Assembly: GCA_003344405.1 (NCBI GenBank)
Contig: NOWV01000065.1
Location: 330,560 to 394,559 of the forward strand
From: Trichoplax sp. H2
Lineage: Eukaryota > Placozoa > Uniplacotomia > Trichoplacea
Length of the DNA stretch: 64,000 bases
Direction: 5' to 3'
The notes beneath the pieces are model-generated. The model saw only the letters and a program-made list of their open reading frames with translations, was not told where the DNA came from and did not search any database. Made by a program: the position numbers and the translations under genes. Of this stretch, positions 25,801 through 37,330 are shown piece after piece (the stretch's first letter is position 1; each line of letters begins with the position of its first letter).

Positions 25801-28800
25801 TATCTAGCGATCGATAACTAAAATTACACATTTATTATATAATTATAAAATGAGCTGAATTAGTTAATTCACTATTGCATTACTCCAAATTGGCCTCTTC
25901 CCAGTTGCTTTCCAATTTGTAAGTCATTTCGGTTAATTTCGAAAATATCTTTTCATTAATAGATTAATAAAATATCAATAGATGCACACGCAATTTTGGT
26001 GCAGGCAGCTACATGATCCCATTGTAATTATTTTCATCCTTAGATACTTTTAGTAATAATAAATCGATATCATAAATTACTCTAGTATCGGCATACCTCG
26101 GCCTAATTCGCTAATAACGGGGATAAATTCTTCCGTGTAAGGTTTAGAAAGTTTAGTAGTCAAACCTATAGAACAGCAGGATTAAAGAATGGTGAACAAT
26201 AGTGCACATAAAATAGAATATCATACGGTAGTTAAGCCTAAAGAGTAGAATTTATTTTAAAATCTTGACTAAGTGTATTTCTTACCACCGTCATGATGTG
26301 TGTAATAATCTAGAAGATCTTGTAAAGTATGGAAATAAATCTTTTCTGATATATAAAATCTCTCTCTAGCATCTTTTTTTATTTGATAGTTCCAAACTTT
26401 TCCTTTATTCCTAAGAATTCCACACAAAATATCACAAGGTTGCACAGAAATAGATAATGCAAGAAACTAATTTGACATAAAAGGTCATGATACCTTACAG
26501 ACAAGGCAAAAAATCCTCGTGTTTTAGATTTTCTAATCAAATAGAGGCCATTTAATGATAAGTTATTTGGATCCTAGAGAGAAATTGTGTAAATACTATA
26601 TGTAAAATTTATCATAATAAGAGGATTTAGAGATCTATTTCAGAATAGATAGTCTAAGAAATGCTAAATACCGCAAGAAGCAATTCTTCAGCTTGTGTGC
26701 GTGAAACATTAGAATAATACCATCTACAAAAATACGAGAACTTATAGTTAATCTACTCGTTATAAATTAGATTAAAGTTAACATTAGTTGGAATATCTAT
26801 ACGTTTACTAATATTAAAGGTAAAACAATATGCTTTATTATATAAGAGATATCATTAGGAGAGAAAGCGAACAACTATCGTTAACCCAATTAAAAGATTA
26901 TGTACAAGGAAAGGACGCATTACGACAGTGCACTCGCTAATTCTAATCTCCAGAGAAACATAGAAAGTAGAATTATAAATCAATGAACTTATTGCTGTAT
27001 CAGAAAATCGATTATTTCATCAATTTCATGTATTACAGTTTTATTTGTCAATCAATTTTGTTAGTCAAACTTACTGATCACTTTGGCCCTCTAATTTCTC
27101 TAAGTAATTGCTAGGAATAAATCCTTCAATTCTAACATGAGATATTTTAAAAGAATCAAAAGCAGATTATCATCACAGTATAGAGTATATTAACAAGTAC
27201 ACAATATGCTTTGATATAAAAATTTTATGCTCATTTTTACTATAGTATCAGAGAAGCAATGGCTAACCCTTGTCGGTTCTTGACTAGCCACCAATTTTCT
27301 CTGGAATGATCAATAACTTGGACGATTTCCCCCTAATAAAATTTAGTTTATGCAACATTATTCCTAGTTTAATTTAATCTTCATCGCATTCAATGTGTGG
27401 CTACATATTATAACCGTAAGATTATTTATACACTATCCACGGCGCAGATTGCAGTAAGTATGCGCTAATTCGTCAAATAACAAACCTTGTTGACGGACAA
27501 ATCACCTTGAACCCGAGAAGTAAATGAATATTTAACTTTGCATGGCCCACTCTTTAGCGATTCCATGGATATGGATAACTTCTCATCACTAGAAACAATT
27601 AGACTTTGCGAAATGCCAAGGATTGCCGAATCAGATGAGACGGAAGCAGTTCGGCCAATCTCATTTGGAGTTGTCTATTACAAAGTTTTTATTATGAATT
27701 AAAATTAATTATGAATAGATATAACTATACATATTAAGAGTGGCTATTTAACAAGAATGAATTTGTGGGATGAGAGATATCGATTTAATAATGTTGATCG
27801 TAAAATTCAGATACCTCGCTCCTTGGATTCCGCAGATCTTTCGTATGCTTTATGATTGGAGCAGCACTAGGCTCCGATACAGCTTAATAAAGTAATAAAG
27901 GCTTTCAAAATTAGAATTTTTTGGTTGATCGATTTAGGCCAAGTAAAGTATGCAATTTTAGATGCAACATTTAGATTTAAGATATCGACATAGCTAATGG
28001 ATTGTTCTTGCAAACATCAAATGATAACATTTTTGCTCCATTATCGCCATTTGAATGATGCTTATTTTACTTATAGTTTCGATTAATTTGATTTTACCTT
28101 TTCATTTGTAAAAATTGTAGACTTGAAATTTACTAGAGTGATGTAGAATAAGTATATCCAGTCTATCTTAATTTCAATATCGTAGCAAATACATCATACA
28201 CATCTGTATCAGTAAGCAGAATTGGCTGATTATTCGAATGCTAACTCATTGATATTCCAATAATGCGGCCGTACTTTTTGAACGAACTGATATCATTATA
28301 ATTAAATAGAGTAAGAAAGACTTTTAAAATCTGAATTTTTTGTTGGACAGATTTGCGTTAAGTAAAGTATGCAATTTAGATGGTAAGAATAAAGTACCGA
28401 TATACAAAATATACAACTTTAAATTATATAACGCTATCGTTCTGAGTAACATTATGTATTCGTTCCATAGTACCTCGAGCTTTCACCACGTTTCGACGAA
28501 GGATTTCCCCCAAAAATGTAAATTTGCATCCTTCAATATTTTTATCTGATTTGCCACAACACGTCCACTTATTATTTGAATAAGCACCACTATGATAGAA
28601 TGGAATTAATTTCCCTTTGCCTTGACAAACTATAAAGCAGAGAAATAGAAAGCGATTTCTTTTGAGGAGTTTATTAAAATTCTTTAAGAATTAATATGTG
28701 GTTTAATAGTAACAAATGAATGACAAAATTTAATAACTTAAAATCTTCTTACACAATAATCGGTAAACCCACTTATATATTCCGTTCATACCTGTTTGTA

Positions 28801-31800
28801 AAGTAGTAATCCATTTCATTTGCTGATCTGAGCTCTTGGCAACGACATATAATTTCCAGTCGCTTCCATCTTCATCATAGATAATCTGCAATAGGATCAA
28901 TTCGAATTCAAATAATGGTAACATTAAATTAGCCTGATATTGCCTATTTCAAATGACTGAAAACAATTTAACCTGGAAGACAAATTTCTGTGAGAAAGCT
29001 TGTGCATCCAATGATTCAATTACTCTAATATTTGTCAGCTCTATCGATCCTTTTAACTTGCCCAGTTTCTATAATGAAAAAGATTTATTGTGATGAAAGA
29101 CCGTTAATGCTTAAAATTGATAAACATGCATAATAATTATGTATTCGATGGTGAGGGATCGATTTTGGGCAGTTGTATGAAGGTCTATCTAGTTGTCTAT
29201 AGATATTCATTTCTACGACAATTGCGATTCTTTTAAGCTAGTTTTCATGTGTCTTTTAACAGAAACATTGACTCCAATCGTCGATTGGGAAGGCCATTCA
29301 ACGATTAGTATTGGTAAGAGGGTGGAAGGCAGATACACTTGTGCATTTTAGAACGGCCATGTCTCAGGATTATGACTGGTAGATGCAGGATAAAAGGAAT
29401 TGTATTAAGGCCCTCTAATCAGTTGAGATTTATTCAAAATTTTGAATAGCAAACATATCAAACGACTTATTAGCAGCTCTCTGTAGTCATGAAAGAATAA
29501 TTCTAGTCGTCTAGGCAGCTTTAATCAATCGATAACATTACAATTACCTAACTAGACAGAGAGATCATTAATTGTTTCAAATTATCGTCTACCGAAAAAT
29601 CTATAAGTCAACATATAAAGCTATAATAAAATTCAAATCCAATGAAAGGTAAGCAAGTATTAATAACTTTCATTAAAATTTATTATTAGAAACTAACGAA
29701 GCTAAATGCAAGTTCTTTTTGCGGTATTTGGAACCGTAGTAATAGCTTTCATTATAATTTATTAATAGAAAACTAACCAAGCTAAATGCAAAGCTCTTTT
29801 TACGGTATTTGAAATCATCTATTTTGCCAGGTTGATAGAAAATATTTGCATTAAAAACTAAAGAAGCTAAATGGAAAGCTCTCAGTGCGATATTTGGACA
29901 CTGTAAGCTGGCCATTTATATTTGCTAGGTGGCGAGAAAAACAAAATATTCTCGTTGCGAACTCTATATTATCGAAGCTAAATACAAAGCTCTCCGACCG
30001 ATATTTCGACACTGCAAGCTTACCGCCTATATACCAGGTGGCTAGAAAAAATGAAATATTGTCATTATAAACAATCAAAGCTAAATGCAAAGCTCTCTGT
30101 GCGATATTTGGACACTGTAAGCCTGCCATCTATGTTACCAGCTGATCAGAAAAAAGAAATATTCTTATTGCGAAACTAACAAAACTAAATACAAAGCTCT
30201 TCATGTGGCATTTGGATACTGTAAGCCTACCATCGATGTTGTCAGGTGGCCAAAATAATATTCTTATTATAAAACTAACATAGCTCAAGGCAAAGCTCTC
30301 TATGTAGTATTTGGACACTCTAAGCCAACCATTGATGTTGTCTGGTAGCTAAAAAAATACTCTCATTGCAAAACTAACGAAGCGAAATGCAAAACTCTCT
30401 GTGTTCGGTATTTGGATACCGTAAGCCTACCATCTATGTGGCCAGGTATGAAATATTCTCATTGTAAACTATCAGAGCTAAATGTAAAGCTCTCTATGCG
30501 ATATTTAGACATGGTAATCCTACTTACAGTCTATGTTATCAGGTGGTTAGTCACGACAATTCTTCGTCATGCAATAGTTTAGAATGACGAAGGAATGGCT
30601 TAAGAACTTGTGTTCTACCTTAATTTCTCTATCATCGTTTTATAGCGCGGTAGAACTAGATGGGTATAGCTCCATCATTGGCATTCATAGGTAAGGAAGA
30701 CAGCAAGAAAATGAATTGTAAAATCGAATAGAATAAAATGAAACAATAGCTCTGATCGTAACCATAGAAAGAAAGCAAATTGAATATATATCAAAGGGAA
30801 GAAACAGACCCAATGACATTACTATGATATGTCTATCTTATTCAATAAGCATAAACAGATTAACTAATTACCCTCAAGCACTGCTTGATTTTTAAACCAA
30901 ACTATTACAACGCCTAGTTAGACATCGATTGTTGTCTTGCCATTACTATTGTTATCTATTAACAAGTAAAGACATTGACTTTATTGATGATCCTCTTGTT
31001 ATTTTTGTTGAAAGCATTGGAACTTATTGATGATGAACAAATCACAAAAACTTAATCCTATTCTATAGGGAAGGGGAAACTGTATAGCATGGAAGGATAG
31101 GCGAATTCAATATTCTTGACGAGCCAAGTAAACTACATCTGTTATAAGTCGAAGATTATCCTATCTATTATTCAATAAGAAATGAAAAGTAAACTTTTTC
31201 ACATGTCAACCATAATCAGATTCAAGAGCAACAAATGATACATTGATATTCAAGGGATAATTTATCATCGTATTTGAAAAGTAAACTTTTTTGACAGGTT
31301 ATCCATGGTCGAGTTCAAGAGCCACAAATGATACATCGATATTGAAGGGATAATTTGATATTATTTGAAAAGTGAACTTTTTACGTGTTATCCATCGTTA
31401 ACTTCAAGAGTATTGTAATAAAATAATACGTCGATATTCGAGGAGTAATTTTGAAAAGTAAACTTTTTCACATGTTATCTATAATCGGGTTCAAGAGTAC
31501 CGTAATAAAGGATATATCTATAGCCAAGGGGTCATTTTGAAAAGTCAACCTTTCACATCTTATCCATAATCGGGTTCAAGAGTAATACAATGATACATCG
31601 ATATTCAAGGAATAATCTTAAAAATAGCAAACTAATATTTTTATATGTTATCCATAATCGGATTCAAGAGTAACAAGTAAAAATAGCGATATTCAAGGCG
31701 TAGTCTTGAACTTTTTACATGTTATTCATACTCGGGTTGAAGAGTAACCAATGATACACTGATATTCAAGGAATAGTTTGATATCGTATTCCAAAAATCA

Positions 31801-33920
31801 ATTTAATGTTACACTTTACATAATCGGATTCAAAAGTAGCCCATGATACATCGATGTTCAAGGGATCATTGGGATTACTAAGAAATAGACTTGATATATT
31901 TTAGCGGCAGAATTACACTTCAGCTCCAATAAAAGCAAAGCAAAGGCGTTTGATATGACTGAAGAAAAGCTACATCATAATCTGATGACACATTTCAACA
32001 CCATAATAAAGGTTTTCTAATTGTATTGGGTTTGTAAATGGTCATATTTTCGACAGTGAGTAATAACAATTGGAATGTATTTCTTTCTTCAGTAGCATCT
32101 TTAAACAGTTATTTATTTCTGCAATAACAACTTTGCAATAAATTAATATACGATGAAATTACTAATAGCTACTTTTTAACGAATAGGCAATCACAAACAC
32201 CGCTCAACTAAAACTGTCTTAACAGACATTTATGATTTAGTTACCTTGCTAATGAGTGATAGATTATCGTGTTTATTACTAAACTTGAGAATTCATTACT
32301 ATTCATTGGATTCAATTTCAATGTTTAATTTAGCATCAGTCAAGGCTAAGTCTACAGTCCTCCTGTTGTGTATATTTCAGTTCTCTATAACTATAATTAG
32401 CGAATTACCATAGATTCCATGTATCGTAACTCGATGATTCCTTAAAAAGCAAACCTTTGAAGAAAAAGTGTTTAAGGTTATATTTAGCGTCATTTTATAC
32501 TGTATAAAGCGTAATGTCGGGTTGAATACTGTCGCTGAGAAATCCCTTCAATAGATCATAAGAAATAGAACTAAATGGATTAGCATTGCTTAATCACCTC
32601 AGACACTAATTAAATATCGGTCTTTGTTGCGACATGTTAGACAGCTTTATTATCACAATTATCACGTTATGGCTGCTACTTTACCCTCTAGCCGATTAGT
32701 TAGTAGTGGTAGATGATAAGATCAAGTATTAAATGATTTATTTTGTACTTAAGAGGTACGGATATTAGATAAAATAATTATTTATTATCAAGACATCAAT
32801 CATCTATCAATTTTAGAGAAAAGATAGTGTAGTCATAGAATGAGCCGGATGGATTCATATAGTGAGCCGTTAAATTGAGCCGATTCGTTATTGCCACTTG
32901 ATGAGAAGATTGGGTAACACATGATCTATTTTGTACTTATAAGGCAGGGATACGAAATAAAAACAATTATCGAGACATCAATTCTCCTCTATCGATATAA
33001 GAGGAAAGATAGGGTGGTCACGTAACGAACCAGAGGGATTCATCGTGTAAGCTTTACTCAAAATTAAGCCAATTCGTTAATGCCACTTAACGCGAATATC
33101 AAACATCCAATGATTTAATTTATAATTAAAAAGCAGAGATATGAAGTAAAATAATTGTCAAGACATTAATCCTCTATTGATATTGGGAAAGCGATAGAGT
33201 AGTTATGTAACGAATCAGAGGCATTCATCGTGCAAACCTTACTGTATATTAAACCAAATCGTTAGTGCCACTTGGAGAGAAGATCAAGTGATAAAATGAT
33301 TTAATCTGTTAGCAGGGATATGAAACAAAACAGTTATCAAGGCATTAATCCTCAATCGATATTAGAGAAAAACACAGTGGCTAAGAAACGAAGCAGAGAA
33401 ATTTGTACTATAAGCCTTAAATTAAATGCTTGATGTTACTATGATGAAGGATAATTGTTCCCATGCCCTTATACAGCGTTAAATTCTATCGTTGAAAGAT
33501 TTCTACCTCTTAAGTTATTCATTAGGAAAGCAGAAAAATGAGTTTAGGTGTAACTATTGAACTAGAGTTAAATTTGGGAGTAATTAATGCAACTATTACA
33601 ACAGTTGATAAAATTTCAATTTTAAAAAAATAACAGTAGTCTGTCTACCTTACGCATATGTGTCACATACCAACTTAACATTGTGGATAATCAATAAAGT
33701 CATTCGAGTTGGCATGCGATTGCATGAATCAAATCAAAAGTGTCAATCTTACCTCCAAGTTGCCTTCGTAATAATATAATTTGGATTGAGTTAAAATGAA
33801 TAGTCTCTCTTTAAAATTGCTACCGATAATGGAAGCAAGAACACCCTTGTCTTGAGAACGTTTTGACATCACATCAATTAATAGGATCGTTTCGCCATCA
33901 TGGCGTTCTTCGTCTGCCAT
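22838..33920 (-). CDS. Tec-family non-receptor tyrosine kinase (BTK/TEC/ITK type, 21 exons)
   Basis: Signalling kinase of about 689 residues with the full Tec layout. Exons, 5' to 3': 33920-33753, 29068-28973, 28885-28792, 28629-28474, 27882-27815, 27674-27486, 27332-27268, 27131-27075, 26723-26672, 26573-26494, 26410-26286, 26165-26097, 25948-25884, 25216-25110, 24987-24899, 24085-23937, 23794-23724, 23625-23504, 23348-23272, 23153-23073, 22927-22838. All junction phases agree. PH domain: about 10-119, with [13 protein letters not shown] zinc motif: H132, C143, C144, C154, with family spacing. SH3: about 239-298, ending [13 protein letters not shown]2: starts [13 protein letters not shown], with phosphotyrosine arginine in YLIRKS. 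Kinase: loop GRGQFG (423-428), K444, HRDLAARN (540-547), DFG (562-564), activation-loop tyrosine 574 or 575, WAAPEVL. It looks fully active. PH recruitment to phosphoinositides and Src-type activation are family knowledge. No clear proline-rich segment lies between the zinc motif and SH3. Intron 1 is 4.7 kb. Confidence 0.95.
24390..24830. repeat. Two-copy direct repeat, about 210-230 bp units, in a Tec intron
   Basis: Copies share GAGATTAAGATGAACCTTAT, then text resembling ATAGCATCATACTA, then TATCCTGTTATTTATGTA. It lies between the exons at 24899-24987 and 23937-24085. Confidence 0.75.
29685..30550. repeat. Intronic minisatellite, about 9 x 95-115 bp
   Basis: In Tec intron 1. Units contain AACTAACGAAGCTAAATGCA, then AAGCTCTCTGTGCGATATTT, then GGACACTGTAAGCCTGCCAT and a GCCAGGTGG-like run. 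Open reading frames here are by-products of the repeat. Confidence 0.9.
31175..31890. repeat. Intronic minisatellite, about 8 x 80-95 bp
   Basis: A second, unrelated array in Tec intron 1. Units contain GAAAAGTAAACTTTTTCACA, then TTATCCATAATCGGGTTCAA, GAGTAACAAATGATACAT and CGATATTCAAGGGATAAT. Confidence 0.88.
32690..33430. repeat. Intronic minisatellite, about 4 x 180-190 bp
   Basis: A third array in Tec intron 1, just downstream of coding exon 1. Units contain AAATGATTTATTTTGTACTT, TATCAAGACATCAATC, GAGAAAAGATAG and a conserved TTCGTTAGTGCCACTTG-like run. Confidence 0.85.
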
Positions 33921-34659
33921 GGTAATTTAAAAGATTGACGATCCAATTGAATTAATCTTATCTGTTATTTTAGTGTAATTTAGGTTTTTCTACTTTTTGT
34001 TATGATCGCGGGAGTTTGATACGATAAGCCTAGAAAAGGCCTAGCAACGATTATAACCGATTAATAGTGTAATAACCTTCCATCCCTCCAAGATGATACC
34101 ACATTGACATAAGTTAATCCTTTGATCAGAATGTATTTCTATTTTTCACTTTGTATTGATCTCATGAGAAAATCAATCAACAGGTTGATTGAAAAGACTT
34201 TCAATTCTTGATAGGAAGATAATGTGAAATAGCGCAAAAGACTTGAGAACCAAAAGAGTTGAATTTAGGTCAAGGCTTGTATTCCATAAAGTGGAGGATA
34301 ATCACAATGAATATTGGTCATAGCAAAATGGATAGTGTCATTAGCGATAGAAAAGCTAGCTATTAAATGATGGAAAAGTACAACCCTTGTTGTTTTATAG
34401 AATCGAGGTGATGACTGAATTTGAATAGCTAATTACATCAAAGATGCGCAACATGAATACATTATACAGGATTGAAGAATTAGAATAGACACCGGTATTA
34501 TTTATAATGATCCAGATCAGCGACAGACTGACAGAATATGCAAACTATTAATAGAGTTTTTATTGCTGTTGATCCATGCTATGCAAAGAGTAAACTAATT
34601 TGATGTTGAGGTAAATTCCATTCGAGTAGAGCTAGGTAGCAATCGATACATAAAATGAC

Positions 34660-36160
34660 ATCCATAGCTGTTGGATACTGTTATTCTCATCATGATGAAG
34701 GAAATCGATCCAGGATTTGGACAAATTTACCGTAGAAGAAATCGTACTGTTATAGGTGTTATTATGATATTGTAAAGTAAAACTACTGCAATTAGCTGAA
34801 ATCACTACAGATATGATCATATTTAGAAGATGTTATGTAATAATATCTTAATACTACTGTATATCGTAGATCATTGATTATGATATTGTAGATCACATTT
34901 ATAAACTACTTGATAATTACCGGACATGTTATGTATATATAGACATATTACCATAATATATATTCTCTTATCATATATACTAATGCTATTTTATATACAC
35001 ATATGTACTAACGATATTTTGCTCGCGTAAGTTACACATATATAGAGATTCTGACCTCCTAACTCTTTAGGTAGTCCTTATCTTTCTTATACCTTATGCA
35101 TTATATTAACAACATTGTTAATTGGTGACTATTTTCAATAAACTACCTTGTATCTCCCTACTTCTCTTCTACCTTGACTTACTCTTACAATAACTTAACA
35201 ACATGCTGTACTATTACAATAGGATGCTAAATAGAGCAGAATGTAGGCATTGCCATAACGATATTATCATCAAGGACAGAATGCTTTACTTTGTTGCAAA
35301 TGATGTCCGATTGGATAGACAACCCGAGCATTGTAGATTGCGATGTTGATATATTGTTCTTATTACTATTCTGTTGGCGTGCTCTATTTCTCATCTGTGA
35401 TCAAGGAAACCGATCAAGGACTTGTACAAGTTCACTGGAGAGGAAATCATACTGTAATAGGATGAAAAATAGAGCAGGTATCATCAAGAATAGAAAGCTC
35501 TGCTTTATAGCAAATTAAGTCCGATTGGAAAGACAACCAAACATTCTAGAACAGTCGTATAATATCATTATTATTATCCTATTAGCGCACTCCGTTTCTC
35601 ATCTATGATCAAGGAAACCGATCAAGGACTTGTACAAGTTTATCAGAGAAGAAATTATACTGTAATAGAATATAAAATAGAGTAAAGGCATTGCCATAAC
35701 CATGTTATCAAGATTACCATGCTCTGCTTTGTAGCTAATGGTGTCTGATTGAAAGGACAACCCGAGTATTCTAGATAAAATAGAGTAAGGCATTGCCATA
35801 ACCATGCTATTATCAAGATCTCAATGCTTTGTAGCAAATTATATCTGATTGGATAGACAATTCGAGCTTTCTAGATTGATTACAAAAATCCTTCAGTATT
35901 ATTATTATTGCATGTTTCGTTGGATATTATTATTCTTATTATGATCAAGGGAAGCGATCAAGGACTTGAACAAGTTTACTGCAGAAGGAATCATACTGTA
36001 ATAGGATACAAAATAGATTAGAATGCAGGCACTACCATAATTATGTCACCATCAAGAATAAAATACTCTACTTTGTAGCAAATTGTGTCCGATTGAATAG
36101 ACAACTCGAACTTTCTAGATGGCAACAGTTATATAATGTTATTATTGCTGTCCTATTGAG
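34660..36160. repeat. Diverged tandem repeat, about 4-5 units of 200-340 bp
   Basis: Units share GATCAAGGAAACCGATCAAG, GACTTGTACAAGTTTA, ATCATACTGTAATAGGAT, GGCATTGCCATAACCATG and GATTGGATAGACAACCCGAG. Copies sit near 34660 (partial), 35221, 35460, 35667 and 36002. Unit length varies through internal duplications and deletions. Confidence 0.8.
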
Positions 36161-37049
36161 TGTACGTAGTAACAGCTGTCGACACGAGAAATCACCAACA
36201 AAGTAGGAAAGAAGGACTTTTGCTCATAATTGAGACTAACTTGTTGCCCCAACTAGGACAGTTTAATGCACTAGTTACCCCATCAATAGGAATAACTTAG
36301 ATATGAATCATTTTCTTGTTTACTTTGTGTAGTCACATGGAGCTAGCACTTTCCGCCCTGTAAACTCACTCCTCCGATGACAGCTATGCCATAGTATTGA
36401 TTACTATTCACTATGTCAATAAGACTACAAAGATGAAATGATGTCATTCGAGGTTAATTACAAATTCTAATATCAAGCTTTTCAGCTTGGAATGATTCCA
36501 TTGTCTATCCTAGAATTGGTTCGCCACTGATTTATCTTACCATATTCCATCGGATCCTTGTACCGTAGATCAGTGATAACTGATCTTTATGGATTAACGT
36601 TGCATGATATTATTACTAGAATCAACATGCTTGATGTCTCACAAAGAAAGTTAGACACTTAGTAATTGGATTGACCTAAAATCTAACCGAGCTAACGTTG
36701 ATGATCATTTTGTTGAGTTTGTTCATAAGCTGATGTAATTCCATCTGACAATAATTTTAAAGTCGGCATGCTTTGTGATTAACTTCAACATGACAGGATA
36801 AATTACTATGTTAGTGGTTTAACTGGCTAGCATAATTGTATCCAACAGCAAGTTTTATTAACAAATATCCGTTTCTAGAAAGAATTTAATTTAACGGACA
36901 AGTATCGCTGTCTTCAGGTTATTTACGATGAAAGTATTCTTCTACTTGCTAGCAAAATCGTGAACGCAGAGAATACTTGGCACTACTTAGTAAATTGGTT
37001 TGATGGTTGATCCCAAAATTACAGTATCGCACAACGAGATATTTTATCC

Positions 37050-37330
37050 TTAAAACTCCAATTTTGACGTCGAAAAATTGTAAATATAACAGAGCGACAA
37101 CAGATCTAAAATGATATCACAAAAATCCACTTTTAATAATTGTTTCGTGGGCAAGCGATCATATATGCTATTTGAATATTCATTACCTAGAGCATCGGTT
37201 AATGTTATCTTAACCGGATGATATTCTAATACTGGACAGCAGCTTTCACGAATAAATAAACATTTTTTGAGATTGAGCAGCAATTCATTTCGCTTTTGCA
37301 GTAATCAATTAGCTAGAGCATGGCTCTAAC
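37050..37330 (-). other. Possible coding exon or gene relic, unknown family
   Basis: A minus-strand frame of about 90 codons includes LLLNLKKCLFIRESCCPVL and VKITLTDALGNEYS. Its composition looks more protein-like than other spacer frames. I do not recognise the family. No clear neighbouring exons were found; surrounding sequence (36900-38100) looks like decayed repeats. It could be an orphan exon, a gene relic or chance. Confidence 0.22.

Noticed and set aside
26097-26165. SELGRG at the end of this exon taken as the kinase glycine loop, followed by an 11-nt micro-exon
   Set aside because: The exon at 25884-25948 itself encodes the linker and the whole loop (QLGRGQFG) in phase, so SELGR belongs to the SH2-kinase linker.
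29673-30318. Several overlapping open frames on both strands
   Set aside because: They lie inside the Tec intron 1 minisatellite and repeat with its unit; their peptides are translations of the repeat.
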